A stretch of 64,000 bases of DNA from Megalonaias nervosa (GCA_016617855.1 JAECUM010003194.1:62001-126000); one strand, 5' to 3'; positions 1-12,800 are shown, counted from the first letter of the stretch. Notes: generated by a model from the sequence alone, not told the origin. Numbers and translations are program-made.

Positions 1-704
1 AGTTGCAATTTTTAAAGTACTTATAGGCATTTTGCATAAAAGCTCTTTTTTATTTTCGATTACATCTTTTTTTTTTTGCCTGCAATACAAATCCAAATCA
101 CAAAGACATTGAGAGAATTTTAATTGATTAGCATTGTTTCCAGCGATGTCATTTAAGTAATGGAACTTGATATTTTGGTCCAAGCTGGAAGCCAAAACTC
201 TCTGTATCCGCAAAGTAGGTCATAGTGACAAAAGTTTAATGATGCAGCTAATTTGTATGTGTCTTTGTGTAGGATCCAATTCTCAGTCACAGCTGCATGC
301 GCTTGTACTGAGCATCTAATATACTAAAGTGGGTTGTTGTGATCTATTTTTGTACATTTTCGTGGCATTTTTACTGCTGATATATAGGCCCATTTTCAGA
401 TTCCAGCTATGTGATCAACCTTGATAACATTCTGCAATGTGCCGCTCTATGTACCGCGTTTACTTTTGTCGCAATTGATGAATTGCAAGATTTACGTTTT
501 GTGTGCCTGTATATTAACTAGGAAGTATGCTAAAAACACCAGATTACTTAAATTGTATACATTTTCAAACTATAGAGTCAGATGTTAAGTAAGCAAGGAA
601 GATAGGACATATCGTTGAAGTCTTTGAATACACTGACAGATAATTATACTTCATTCCATTGGACTAAGTAAGATTCTGAACATCTGTTTTTGAATACTCG
701 TTAA
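1..704. other. Gene-free AT-rich stretch
   Basis: No reading frame, splice-bounded exon or repeat family is recognisable here. Only short T-runs and ordinary AT-rich sequence are seen. Confidence 0.6.
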
Positions 705-900
705 CTTGACGATAAGTACACGCTTTGGAATAGTCCGTAACTTGACGATAAGTACACGCTTTGAAATAATCCGTAACTGGACGATAAGTACACGCTTTGG
801 AATAATCCGTAACTTGACAATAAGTACATACTTTGGAATGCTCCATAACGTGACAATAAGTGCATACATTGGAATAATCCTAACGTTACAGTAAGTGCGT
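705..900. repeat. 36-bp minisatellite, about 5 copies
   Basis: The unit beginning TGACGATAAGTACACGCTTT recurs every 36 bases, with divergence growing toward the right end. Because 36 is a multiple of three, both strands stay open and give artefactual repeat peptides; these are not genes. Confidence 0.9.
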
Positions 901-1396
901 ATGTTCAAAATAGTAAAACTTTATATATAGGAATCGTGAATATAATTGCGTAAGCATAAAAACTTTCCATTTCAATATGTTCCTGGAATGAACTTACATT
1001 TCAAAAAAGGATTTAGTAATAATGGGAACTAAACCTGAAGTTTACAATCTTCTTTCGAAAAGATTAATTTTCCAAACATAAATTGTGTGTACGTTACTAC
1101 ATTGTTTCTTTCCGTTCCGCATTAGTCAATTAATTAAAGAAAACGGCTCGTTAAAGATTTTCATAACTATTCTTACAAGGACCCAAATTAACACAAAACA
1201 CAGTAAGCGGGAAATTTACTAAAGCATATCTTTATGTACGCTATTCTCTGTCTGCCATGATGCATTATGCAAGGATCACAATTATCTAATGTGAGGGATG
1301 ACCCATCGAAATGATATGAAACAATTTATACTCTGAATGGCACATCTAATCTCTCACTCTTATAATAATCTACCCTACACGCGCGCGCGCGCGTTT

Positions 1397-1441
<45 letters not shown>

Positions 1442-1587
1442 GTTATTGTTGTTGTTTAGCTGTTTTAATAACAAGAGAAGCATAGAATCAAGTCCAGAAA
1501 TGACACCTCACTTGATATAGATTTATTTTACATTTGTGTCACGTGATTTTGCATGTAGCTAGACTCCTATATTATAATAAGGCCCAA

Positions 1588-1713
1588 CAATCTGGTACTC
1601 ACTATATGGAACATTAGCAATTTTCATATTAAGCTTGCTTGAATATACAACAATCTGGTACTCACTATATGGAACATTAGCAATTTTCATATTAAGCTTG
1701 CTTGAATATACAA
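1588..1713. repeat. 63-bp tandem duplication (two copies)
   Basis: The block starting CAATCTGGTACTCACTATAT occurs at 1,588 and again at 1,651 and is almost identical, indicating a recent duplication. Confidence 0.9.
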
Positions 1714-1862
1714 TAAATAAATGAAAAGAAAACGTATGTCTCGTTAATACGTTCTGATCAGGTTTAAAAACCACATGTCATGTCAGCGTCAGTATCCAGA
1801 AACGAAGTGCGACCCACATATCCCTATGTCACTGATCGTGAGACAGATAATGAGACAACACT

Positions 1863-1977
<115 letters not shown>

Positions 1978-2182
1978 AAATCTTAATGGCCTCTTGCTAT
2001 GGTATATGTAACAATGCCACAGGGAATATAGTACAGCAAACGTACACACATTGTTACCATTTTATTGTTGTTGGCGAAACAAGAAAACTCCCATCTAGTT
2101 CGGCAATGGAGATACTTAAAGTATTTGTCAGTCTGAATGTAAACAAGTCTGTCGAATATTTGTAGACTTCACCTCTATGTAG

Positions 2183-2277
2183 GAATTCCAAATGAAATCA
2201 ATACAGTACAAATCTCAGCACAAGTACATGAATGAATTCCAAATGAAATCAGTACAGTACAAATCTCAGCACAAGTA
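2183..2277. repeat. 51-bp tandem duplication
   Basis: GAATTCCAAATGAAATCA begins two nearly identical blocks at 2,183 and 2,234. Confidence 0.85.
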
Positions 2278-2404
2278 ACACCAAAAAAGATGGCTTAAAA
2301 TCTAGCTAACTTGTCACAAAAGATTTCTCTAAAAGTATAAAAATAAATCTTTACTTGAGAATAAATTATGTTGTAATATCATAAAGAATTATAATGAATG
2401 GCAG

Positions 2405-2790
2405 CATATTACTTATCAAACACTGTCCCATATTTACAAATAGGTCGCTTCTTACAAGGTAGTGGCACATATTTACAAATAGTTCGCTACTTACAAGGGT
2501 GTCTCATATTTACAAATAAGTCGCTACTTACTAGGTCGTGTCCAATGATTACAGATAGGTCGCTACTTACAAGACTGTGTCCTAAATTTACAAATAGGGC
2601 GCTACTTACAAGGTAGTGTCCCAAATTTACAAATAGGGCGCTACTTACAAGGTAGTGTCCCATATTAACAAATAGCGCGCTACGTACTAGGTAGTGTCCC
2701 ATATTAACAAATAGGTCACTATATTCATGGTAGTGTCCCTGATTTACAAAAGGTATCTACTTACTAGGTAGCGTCCCAAATCTACAAACA
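2405..2790. repeat. 39-bp minisatellite, about 10 copies
   Basis: The unit GCTACTTACAAGGTAGTGTC plus an AT-rich remainder repeats at 39 bases. The last unit runs into the candidate exon on the minus strand and supplies its splice donor (GTAAGT). Confidence 0.9.
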
Positions 2791-2958
2791 GGTAGGAGTT
2801 TTCTTTCCAACTCTTCCTGATCGCATTTTAAATGGAATGGATAATTTTTCTTGAAGCATCGCGGTTCTTGATATAACACATTGCTCTCACTGTCATACAT
2901 GGCAACGGGTGGACAATAATGACAGTACCTCTCAAACCCTAGGTCGTCCTTGTACAAG
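2765..2958 (-). CDS. Candidate Cys-containing internal exon, unknown gene
   Basis: On the minus strand a pyrimidine-rich tract ending TTCTTCAG precedes an open frame that encodes a Cys/Tyr-rich stretch (YCHYCPPVAMYDSESN, then paired cysteines). The frame ends at a perfect GTAAGT donor. The composition is protein-like and unlike the surrounding low-complexity DNA. No family is recognised. The donor lies inside the 39-bp minisatellite, so the 3' boundary may have been created by the repeat. It could also be a chance open frame. Confidence 0.4.
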
Positions 2959-3299
2959 CTGAAGAAAAATCAGGAGAAAACTTACAAATAAGTGAAAAAG
3001 TAATAAATCACAAATAACAAATAAATGATGAAGCCTAGATGAGAATTCATGAAACGACGGTACCGGAAAGTCTCATACTTTTAACGAGAATAAGAGATTT
3101 TAACATTTATGATGCACATCGAAATTCTTCACCTCAAATAAAAGGATGTAGTGTTTTGCAGCAAAAAGAATAACTGATTCCTCCATTGGTTGGAGAAACG
3201 TCGAAATACAACTGATGTAATAGACAAAACGTCTCAATATTAAATGCCCGACTTGAAATAACAAAATAAAATTCCTTAAATCTTCTATTCTCATACGGA

Positions 3300-3570
3300 A
3301 TACCCTACCTGAAAATGTCAAATCGGAAAGCGATTTCTTAAAGTTTAAAAAGGATTATCCCGCTAATCAATAGTGTTCCTTCTTATTATCTTTCTGATGA
3401 TCGCAAATACTATATTATTCATAACTGGATCAGAAATCAACTTAGCGTGCTAAAATCAAAATTGTTTGAATATCACCTGATAGACAATCCGTTATACAGC
3501 TGTGGCATGGAACCAAAAAGGACATATCGTTCTATTTTCTTATGTACTCAATACATATATCAAAGGTAAT
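3300..3570 (+). mobile_element. Relic of a LINE reverse-transcriptase C-terminus
   Basis: In one frame the plus strand reads through a phrase of the kind that ends many LINE ORF2 proteins: an isoleucine/leucine-rich segment, then SCGMEPKRTYRSIFLC and a tyrosine-containing end (a degenerate Cys/His knuckle). Stops interrupt it both upstream and downstream. Assignment to a clade is not possible. Confidence 0.4.
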
Positions 3571-4000
3571 ATATAATATAATAGTTCGTCTTAACGAAAT
3601 GCCCGTCCCAATCTCTTGTCTTGGATATCTCTCTTCTGTTTTCCTTTTTCGAAGTTTTATCCTCTAATTATCGGTACATCTGATGTGTTATTGTTTTTGT
3701 TTGTTTTTTTTTTCTCCTACCGCTTGTTATCTTTAAATAATTTGTATCACTATATTTGTATGTGGAAGGGTATATCTAATGTTGTGAGAGCTTGTCGCCA
3801 TACCCCTTTTGCATAACGTAGCAAAAAAAAAGAAAACATGTTTGAACTATATAAAGTATTCATGGATGGATTGGTGGACTGATTAGTCGATATATCGATT
3901 TTCCTCATTAATAAATTGATTATAATTCAAATGACTTGAACGGAGGCGGGAGGAGAAGAAGTGGTAAAGATGAAACTCTATAATAAAATAATTTCGTGAC

Positions 4001-4037
<37 letters not shown>

Positions 4038-4861
4038 TAATAGGGAAAATATTATTCCTCATGTAGATTTATATTTTGGAAGATAGGTAGACAGCTGACT
4101 GAATGACATTGCATGTTTAATATTATTGGCTAAAGTTTCGGATATTCCTTTGTTGATATCCTTATTAATAAGAAATAGGTACACTTACTATCTACCCTTT
4201 TCCCCTTGTCGAATTGATGCCGATAATTCCAGGAGTAAAAATATCTGAAGAACAAATAATGATCAGTTTGTATCAGTTATAAAATCTTTATTTCAATTTA
4301 TGTTTCCAATTTCTGTGATTAAATCATATTTCGCTTTGAAACGATTCTTATGCAAATAGTGTACATGCACATAATTTAAAAACTTGTCACATTATTTAGT
4401 AATGTAAAACATATATATACAGACAGCAAGAGAGATTGACAGATAGATGGATTTTATTTTATTATTATTTACTATTCATTCATATCACATTGTTCCGAAA
4501 AATAGCAGATACTTACATATAATATATGAAGTTTATGAAAGAAACTGAGCTTCGGCCACGTATGGACTGCTGAGAAATATGTGCCGGATATTAAACTGCA
4601 AGAGAAAAAAATAAATCGTTGGTCAGATCTCTGTCTGTCTCTCTGTCTGTCCCTCTGTCTGTCTCTGTCTGTCTGTCTCTTTGCCAGTATATATGCGACT
4701 TCCTGTGCCATAATGTACATAAAAAAAATTACATAATTATGTATGTAGTAGAAAAGAAGTTATAGTAATATATAAATAAAACAAGTCCATTCTTTCAATG
4801 AAAAAGAAAAAAAGGCTATACACAGAACATTAGTGGTACTAGCAGTTACCTTTTATCAGAG
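3571..4861. other. Gene-free stretch with ATT and CTGT repeats
   Basis: An (ATT)n run lies at about 3,998-4,037 and a CTGT-rich low-complexity run at about 4,624-4,681. No supported gene is seen. Confidence 0.6.
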
Positions 4862-5388
4862 ATGATAAGTGCCATATGGCAATAAGTATCCTAGCTTTGC
4901 ATATCTCTAAGCAATACGTATCTTAGCTATTGTATATCTCAAGGCAATTAGCATCCTAGCTATTACATATATCTAGGCAATGAGTATCCTAGCTATTACA
5001 TATCTCTAGGCGATGAGTATCTTATCTGTTACATATATATAGGCAATAAGTATCTTAGCTATTACATCTTTCTAGGCAATCAGTATCTCAGCTATTACAT
5101 ATATCTAGGCAATAAGTACCTTAGCTATTGCATGTCTCTAGGCAATAAGCATCCTAGCTATTACATATATCTAGGCAATTAGTACCATCTATTGCATATC
5201 TCTAGGCAATAAGCATCCTAGCTATTATATATATCTAGGCAATTAGTACCATCTATTACATATCTCTAGGCAATAAGTATCTTAGCTATTACATATCTCT
5301 AAAGTATCTTCGCTATTACTTCTCTATAGGCAATAAGTATCTTAACTATTGCATATATCTAGGCAATAAGTATCTTAGCTAAAAAGAC
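4862..5388. repeat. Roughly 33-bp minisatellite, about 15 degenerate copies
   Basis: The core CTAGGCAATAAGTATCTTAG, followed by a CTATTACATAT-type tail, recurs with small indels across about 530 bases. Divergence among units is moderate, suggesting an older array than the one at 41.3 kb. Confidence 0.9.
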
Positions 5389-5781
5389 CGTAGGGTACTA
5401 GCATAAATAAGATACAAAATGAGAGGTTTTGGCCATATATTACTTTCAACAGGAGTCTTAACATAAGCGGGAGAGCGGTTAAACATAAAATATATGCATG
5501 AATCGTACTGTGACACTGTTTTACAGAATCTGATCGCGCAGAAAATGCCTACTGACATATATACCGGTATAAATGAGATAATATGCAAGTTCGTCACGGA
5601 ATTCATGTCTCAGGTAAAATTCACGAAAGGTGAGTTGCCAGAGATCAAAATGAGTCTCTTCCCCCACCCCGTATATTCTATAGTTACGTGTTCTGGCATA
5701 TAATTTATAGAAATGGTTTGTCTATGAATCTAAACAACAACAACAACAACAACAACAACAGCAACAACAACAACAACAATG

Positions 5782-5845
<64 letters not shown>

Positions 5846-6554
5846 GAAGAAGGAGAAGAAGAAGAAAAACTATATCAATCAATGAATGAATGAAACTAGC
5901 CTGTCAAGTTTGCTTTTTATGCCTTTTTTCAGCACATGATAGGTTATATATGGCGGCTACTCTACTTGGTGGAGGAAGAACCCGGGAATACCCCGAAAAA
6001 AAACCACAAACCCACGAAATGCTACTGGCAAGATTTCTCACATACCACTTGGACCTAGCCGAGACACTAAACCACGTCAACAGAGGTGAAATGTCAGCAT
6101 TCTGTAAAGACGAGCTCTTTATACTCGATGTCAAACTAAAATGGCTGAGGTGCGGTGGGATCAATCGAGTCCTGAACACCAGTCCGGCTCATTGGAGTTT
6201 TCTCTCTAATACAGTAGCTAACGCGTTAATCTAACTGCATGAACTAAGTTCCGTTCGTTTTGATGTTGTTTCACGAATGATAGAAAAATTTGCAGATGTA
6301 AATTGGAGTCTATACATAATGTGCATACTATTACCAGCCACTGGCCAAGCAAAAAAACGAAACGTTGAAATGGATGAAGACAATAATAATAATAACGATA
6401 GTGGTGTCGCTAAGGATAATTTTGCCGCTATGATAGGATACGAAAGTGTTAAAAGAAAGAGGGAAATAAGGAAAGAAAAGATCAGGTACCATGAGAATCT
6501 ATACGAGTAAATAAACGGTCGATAGGATTCGGGGAAAGGTCATGGAGACAGAGA

Positions 6555-6556
<2 letters not shown>
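5389..6556. other. Stretch with trinucleotide runs and one uncertain ORF
   Basis: A CAA run changes to a TAA run and then AAG-rich sequence at about 5,733-5,870. An open frame of 114 codons follows (5,890-6,234, plus). Its sequence (for example MLLARFLTYHLDLAETLNHV) is not low-complexity, but no family, splice signal or start context supports it, so it is left uncalled. Confidence 0.4.

Positions 6557-6557
<1 letters not shown>

Positions 6558-6597
<40 letters not shown>
6558..6597. repeat. (GA)n microsatellite
   Basis: About 20 uninterrupted GA dinucleotides. Confidence 0.95.
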
Positions 6598-6601
<4 letters not shown>

Positions 6602-6686
6602 CTTTGCTTTGCTTTGCTTCTTAATCATGGGTTTATGATTTCCTTCATGTGTTTTTAGGCACTGCTTTGTCATAACCAATGTACAG

Positions 6687-6876
6687 ACTTGAAACCAAAC
6701 ATAGATACCATACCATTTAATAACAATATTTATAAGATTTTCAAGATGGTTGGCTTGAAAACCATATTAGACGATAAAGAGGGCCATTGTCAGGTTGGCT
6801 TTTTAGTGACTTGCTGCGCGGATACAAATTTCGTCTTTCCCACGACGGTTCAGGGCATGCGAGTTGCAGATATCAA
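6687..6876 (+). CDS. Possible internal exon, unknown gene
   Basis: An open frame is bounded by an acceptor-like TGTACAG at its left and a good GTAAGC donor at its right. The peptide has ordinary composition (for example GHCQVGFLVTCCADTNFVF). The pyrimidine tract before the acceptor is weak. No family is recognised and no partner exon was found nearby. Confidence 0.35.
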
Positions 6877-6879
6877 GTA

Positions 6880-7640
6880 AGCATGGAGCAAAGTCTCAAC
6901 GTACGTCGTGACTGACTAGTAGCGACTATTTAAAACATTAGAGAACAAATTCTTGCATCAACAGTGGTTGCAGAAAAATTACATCGAGTGTTTTATTTGT
7001 TGTTGAGAAGTACTCATTAAGAATATGAATGATAATACAGTTTGCAATGTATCAGTGTTTGCCAGATAAATCTGGAATGACGCACGTATGTGTGTGTTAC
7101 CATCGCTTATGCCATTCTCCGTAGCTCTCCCATGCGATATTAGATTCTTGTGTGACTAAAACAAACTCTTGAAATTCGTATGCTGTAAGTCATCAAGATT
7201 GATCGGAAAATGTAATGTCGAAAAGTAAGTATCCACAAAGTCTTACGTCATCATTGACATTCAGCCAGTCAGGAACTTCTAAATGTTTTTTTCAATGGGA
7301 GATGGACTTGGTATGTTTCTATATTTATAATTAATAGCATAAAGAAAAAGATATCTAAATGGAGAACTGTTTCTTGGCAGTAACGTTAACATTTCATTTC
7401 GAAGGTTTTTAAAACTGAAGAGAGTTAGAGATAGAGAGGGAAAGACTGATAGAGAGAGAAAAAAAATGAAACTTAGATTTACATCTCTCACCTGTCCGTA
7501 ATTTGCATAGGTATTTGATAGTTAACAGTGCTTATTCATCTGTTATTTATGTCAGAATGGTGACCTGGCTGACCTATTTGATAACATTGCTATCTGCACG
7601 TTCATCGCATGCATTACTTAGTATCTGATTTTATTGTGGA
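6880..7640. other. Gene-free stretch
   Basis: Nothing beyond short GA/TC-rich runs is recognised. Confidence 0.55.
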
Positions 7641-7644
7641 ACTT

Positions 7645-8005
7645 AAATGAGATATTTTTATATAAGCTATGCGACTAAATTGAGACATTTTTATATACAT
7701 TATGGGACTAAACTGAGATATTTTTATACAAATTATGGGACTAAATTGAAACATTTTTATATAACTTATGGGAATAAATTGAGATATTTTTTTATATAAA
7801 CCATGGGATTAAACTGAGACATTTTACACAAATTCGAAAGGTGGTGGCAAATCTTGTGAAAGAACAAGTCTCCATGAAAAGAACGTTGTAGACCTAAAAC
7901 GGTGGGAACAAGTCTCTATGATACGAACGTTATAGGCCTGCAACAGTACGAATGTCTCTATGAAACGGACGTTAAAGGACTAAAACAGTTCGAACAAGTA
8001 TCTCT
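7645..8005. repeat. Two adjoining degenerate minisatellites
   Basis: From 7,645 to 7,825 a roughly 33-bp unit with GGGACTAAATTGAGACATTT recurs about five times. From about 7,850 to 8,005 a different unit, with GAACAAGTCTCTATG and CGTT, recurs three times. Confidence 0.75.
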
Positions 8006-8039
8006 CTCCAGTTAGTGTCTATATACTTGCATGGTAACT

Positions 8040-8280
8040 CTCTCTATATAAACATATCAAAGGTGACTGTGGTCTCAGTGATTATATCAAATTATTGTGT
8101 AACCATAAACATCGACATGCTTTGACAAAACCCCGAGTGTCTACTCATGATTTGAGAATTTAAAGTGGGGGATATGGAAACAAGAGAATAAACAGAAGTG
8201 AAAGATATTATATGCTCTGTGCAAACCATGCTGTTGAAGATGAATATGATTTTCTTTTAGTATGTCCGTATATACTAACT
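8040..8280 (+). mobile_element. LINE ORF2 C-terminal relic
   Basis: One frame reads through HALTKPRVSTHDLRI, a TAA, then a segment ending VEDEYDFLLVCPYI. Phrases of this form (leucine-arginine stretch, Cys-x2-Cys, E-D-E, hydrophobic, C-P-Y) are typical of the C-terminus of mollusc non-LTR retrotransposons. One in-frame stop is present and the rest of the element is missing. It is followed by a short direct duplication of the last segment (about 8,255-8,335). Confidence 0.55.
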
Positions 8281-8731
8281 TACATGCAAACATTTTAGTA
8301 TGTCCGTGTATGCTAACTTACATGCAAACTAACTTAAAATCTAACCATCCATGCATAAGTACATTCAACCACCAAAGCCCCAAAACCACCGTTACGTTAA
8401 AAGCGTCGTATATGTCAAGTCATGTGAATAATACTGAATCTTGAAAGATATTGGTCCTAAACATCGTTTGGTTCCATTAAAACCAGGTAATATCGACGTT
8501 TCATCATATTATGAACCGTGCAACTGAGAAACCCTCGAACTGAGAAACCCTGCCATTTTCAACATGTGTACGAATTAATCCGATGTTGATCGGGGACATC
8601 CGTGGGTGAACCGATTTCAGTAGAAGCTGCAACACAAGATTTGATGACGTCACCCATATAAAAATGAGTAGCTAACACCACAGTATATCGGATTGTCTTC
8701 TGGCCAAGTTCGTCCTTCATTGTATATTCTG

Positions 8732-10545
8732 TTACGTATCGGCTCATTCAAAAGTAACAAAAGAAAAGAGTGAAGACAACAAGCTTTGTAAGTTTTAACA
8801 AAAATAATTTATTTCCCTTGTTACGACCCTGTAGTTAAATTACATATGTGTTAAAATTTAAATTCTTCTAATTCTTTGTTTCATTTTTATTTTATTTTTA
8901 CATCATTAAATGTAGTTATTATGATGATTATGTTTGCATGGGTCTAATAGTTTGTTAGAAACATCGTATTTATTTTAAACGTAAATGTGACTCATGTAAG
9001 CACGAGCTTTGTATGATACTAAATTCGTCGCAAGTAAACATTCAGCAGTAGCTATGTAAATGATTGGCTGATACTTGTTCAGGCTTTCGTAATGTCCAGA
9101 TGGATTGCGAAATCACACGTTTATTTCGTGCGTGTGTACATGAAACGACGTATTAGTTTCTTTTGTATGCTTAGTTATCTGTAAGAAAGTTCAGTCATAG
9201 TCGTAGTCAGTCATAGTTGAGAGTCACATCATAACATCTTGTAGAGTTTCTAATACCTTAAGGAAAAGGTATTTCTGAGCTGGAAAGAGCTGTTCGTTCG
9301 TACGAGGAACAACATGTGTATTGTTAGTGGTGGTAGCTGTACTTCATCTACTTTCTAAATAATTATTTTCCCTGGAGAACAACCCTACTGGCTTTGGACA
9401 AAGACATTTGTTGAAATTATTTCTAAATTGGAGCAGAACAATACAAATTGTGATTCACAGTGGAAATTCTGGACATTTTGTGTTAGCCTTCGTCTGACGT
9501 CATCATCCGCCATCTTGGAACGGAACTGAGATTCAGACTATATCAAATTAGAACTGTTTATTTCACAGGACTTACGTGTTTTCACAATTTTAGGACAATT
9601 TTTGGATCTTCTTCGTAAATCTTAAGTCTTGTTTCATCTATTTACCTTTTCACCGTGTTTTCTAGGGAAATAAATTATTTTTGTTAAAATTTACAAAGCT
9701 TGTTGTCTTCACTCTTTCTTTGTGTTACTTTGAACAAGCCGATACGTAACACCCTAGAAAACACGGTGAAAAGGTGAAAATATGAAATAGGACTTAGGTT
9801 TGTGAAGAAAATCCACACATTTATCCTAGTACTATAAAAATACAAGTCCTATCACTAAATTTTAACTGAATCCAGGTTCGAATCTTGATGACGTTCCAAG
9901 ATTGAGGATGATGACGTCAGGTGAAGTCCTTACACAAATGTCCAGAATTTCACGTTGAACCACAATTTGTACTGTACTATTCCAATTTAGAATGAATTTC
10001 ACTGAATGTCTTTGTCTTAAACCACTTGTATAGTTCTCCAGGGAAAACTAAATTATTTAAAAAGTAGATGAACTCCTATAGCTGTCATCTGTAACAAGAC
10101 ACATCTCGAGCTCTACAGATGTAAAGAAAAATAAACTGTTTCCAGCACAAGAAAAATAATACCTTCTCAAGGTATAAGAACGACTCTCACTATTTCACAG
10201 GGACCTAAGTGTTTTAAAAACGAACTAAAACGTCATTTCATGCACGCGCACGAAGAACGCGTGGTTATTTCGCAATAAACAATGCAATTTCACGTGGGCC
10301 AGGAAATGACTTTGCCCAATAACCAGTCGTTTACGCCGGTTGTTTATCCAGTTGGCAATCTAAAATAATGCTTAAGCAAGCCGAGAGTCATATTTACGTT
10401 CTAAATAAACACGATGTTTCTTTCAAAAATATCAGATCCCGTGAACATAATCATCATCATAATAATATACAATGATACAAAAAAGTAATAAAAAGAATTC
10501 AAATTTTAACACACAAGTAATTAAACTACATGGTCGTAACAATTC
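8732..10545. mobile_element. Large diverged inverted-repeat (fold-back) element
   Basis: Two nested inverted pairs are visible. GTTACGTATCGGCT with about 85 further bases (8,732-8,819) returns inverted at about 9,666-9,750, ending AGCCGATACGTAAC in the near-identical form. A body starting GTTACGACCCTGTAG (from 8,821) and ending TTTTCACCGTGTTTTCTAGG (about 9,668) returns inverted at about 9,752-10,540, ending CATGGTCGTAAC. Arm identity is clear but with many substitutions and small indels. No coding frame is seen. A non-autonomous DNA element inserted head-to-head is the simplest reading. Confidence 0.8.
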
Positions 10546-10670
10546 TAGAGACCAGGCCGATCACCAATACTCACCCGAGTCTTATTTGTATCTAATGCAA
10601 ACTTTTTCTTTTCAGATCCGCTTTAAGCAAAAAGCCTAGTTTCATTACCTCTCCAATCAATTTGTGCGTC
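10546..10670. other. Short host spacer between fold-back element and E1
   Basis: No repeat or coding content is recognised. The base sequence before the E1 terminus is GTGCGTC. Confidence 0.5.
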
Positions 10671-10920
10671 ACAGTAGTAGGAAAAAAAAAGGTTTCTGGC
10701 TCAGAGACCCATTTCTCTAAATGGTTCTGGCTCAGAGACCCCTACCCAAGATGACCACATCACCTCATCTCCAACAAATATTTTTTTAGACCAGGTTTCT
10801 GGCTCAAGACCCTATTCCTCTAAATGGTTCTGGACCAGGGACCCTACCTCCAATGTCCAAAAGGACCACCATCAGGTTGGCGGCAAAGCTGATTTTATTT
10901 CTAAAGTTTAGATAAAATTT
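10671..10920 (+). repeat. E1 left terminal inverted repeat
   Basis: Begins ACAGTAGTAGG and pairs with 25,573-25,824 in inverted orientation. It contains an internal direct subrepeat (CTCTAAATGGTTCTGG occurs twice). The two TIRs differ by scattered substitutions and small indels, consistent with age. Confidence 0.93.
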
Positions 10921-11479
10921 ATTTCGAAGTGCTTTACATTTTGGGATTATTTTATAAAGTTTAGACAAAATTTCATACCCTATCATCACCATATTTTTTT
11001 TTATATAATTATTTTCATACCTGCTAACTCTCATTGGTAGAATATCTGTTAACATACTGTCAATAATACGAAACTCGCGTGTTAAATTGTCCATATCATA
11101 TCATATTTTTCACCTCGCAAATAAGATCGTATCTTATCATGTAATTTTTTATAAGTGATACTTGTTGTTTTACAAGCATGTTTTTTAAGTCTCAAGTCGA
11201 GGCTCAATTTCTTTTACACGCTGTTGCAAGAGAAACACCAACACCTGATATTATTAACAAAAACGGGTTTAATGATGCTCCACTCGAAATTATACCAGAG
11301 CCAGTCATTAGCAGAGGTAAATATGATATTACCCGAAGTATTCTATTATAATACCGGTAACACTGTTTTACACACCAATGGTTTTTATGATAAAACCTGT
11401 AATATTGCATTAGTGCGTCCACATCATGTTTTGGAATTTCATCTGAGACATGATTGAAATCGATGATCTGTTTTTTCAT
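10830..11479 (-). pseudogene. Two-segment membrane protein, broken by a frameshift
   Basis: The minus-strand frame starts MKKQIIDFNHVSDEIPKH and has two hydrophobic segments around residues 50-88 (YLPLLMTGSGIISSG and LLIISGVGVSLATA). A frameshift near 11,205 moves the remaining two thirds into another frame. That part has a basic/aromatic region with KLHDKIRSYLRGEKYDMDNL and then runs without a stop into the left TIR. E2 has a counterpart at 54,963-55,460, with the same paired hydrophobic segments followed by a YLS-DGKY-type phrase. Function is unknown; presence in both elements and position next to other virion genes suggest a virion membrane or accessory protein. Confidence 0.6.
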
Positions 11480-11502
11480 TATACAATATTTATTTACAAT
11501 TT

Positions 11503-12800
11503 TTATGCAATATTAAAAATTCTAGTACCAACAATCAAACCAAGAAACTCACGGAACTTATTATTGTTAGGATCAGCTAAAAAATCTCTATACTTGTCAT
11601 AAACATCTGACGAAGTATCTTTATACCGTTCATCTGTTAATACCTTATGTTTCTTTAACCAGCTGTAGGAATCAAACGTGGCTTCTACTTCACGTTCATA
11701 AAAATCTGTTTTATTTATCAAATTACCGTATTCTTTTTCTGTTCATCAATAAACTCTAGTACCAAGCTTATTTGATCCAACGTAAACATTTTTAGAACAA
11801 GATGTTGTCTGATAATCGCATATGCGACTAAGAAATTTTTTAGCATTAATTTTTGGAGTCTGTCTCGTTAAATTGTGAAAAAAACCAATAACATGAGCTA
11901 CTTTTAACATTATTTTTTCGTATGGTTTTGTGAGTATTTTCTCGATTTCATTGTAATAATTTCGCGATGACAATTGTCTAGAGCGTTGGAGTGATGGAAA
12001 TGGAATACCAGATTTTTCACCAATGTCATAGTAAGAAGCAAAATTTTCTTCCAACCTTGTTTATTTGACTTCTTCAAAAAACGTTTCTCGCTCAACTTCA
12101 TTGAGATTATCAATTTCATATTCAAGATCTTTGATTATCAATAGAGATTCGTTAACAGTAATCGGATCAAATTTAGGTTTTTCACGTATCATTGGTAAAA
12201 TTGCTTAAGAGTACGCTCTGATTATTAACGTTGTATCCACTGTTATACTAGCGATTTCAACCAGGGTTTGTTTGTCGTGGCGGTACATACCGATATGCTT
12301 ATAAATTTCTCGTTTTGAAAAACTATCATATAATTTTTTGTTTCTTTTTATTTTTATTATTTTAGATTCCGCTAGTTTGTCAAGACGATTATGATTGTCG
12401 TTTATTCGTTTATGATTGTCGTTTATTCGTTTTTCTTCCTGATCTCTTCCACCATAAGCTCTTGCTTTTATCAGATTTGATTGAATTATTGTATCAATAT
12501 TTTCCTTGATGAGCTCAAGCAATATTTTTTTCAACAAGATTTCAACTTTGTTTGTTCTTCTAGACAATCGTCAGGATGACAGTATCTGTTTATAATATCA
12601 AAGTTGTTTATTGCTTCTTTCAGTTGTGGTCGTCTCATATACCTAACGCGAACGAAATTACTTATTCCTTCTGATATTTGAGTTTTTAAATCTTTAATGT
12701 TAATATCTTTCAAATATTGGAATCTATTTCTCGCTTGTGATTCGTCGCTAACATCTATTTTACGAAAATCTTCGCGGTTAAAAATATAGTTATAAAATTC
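11503..12800 (-). pseudogene. Large unknown protein of E1, several stops
   Basis: A series of minus-strand frames lines up into one gene of roughly 400-430 codons. The N-terminal part (from about 12,800) contains SNFVRVRYMRRPQLKEA, then a frameshift near 12,560. A middle part has a repeated KRINDNH coil-like segment and an in-frame TAA near 12,207, then another TAA near 12,070. The C-terminal part has FLADPNNNKFREFLGLIVG and ends at about 11,503 after a break near 11,740. The middle reads as helical and charged. No family is recognised. It lies between the fibre gene and the membrane-protein gene and shares their strand, suggesting a late transcription block. Confidence 0.5.

Noticed and set aside
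11155..11457. Plus-strand ORF over the membrane-protein gene
   Set aside because: It is a shadow of the minus-strand gene that has an E2 counterpart.
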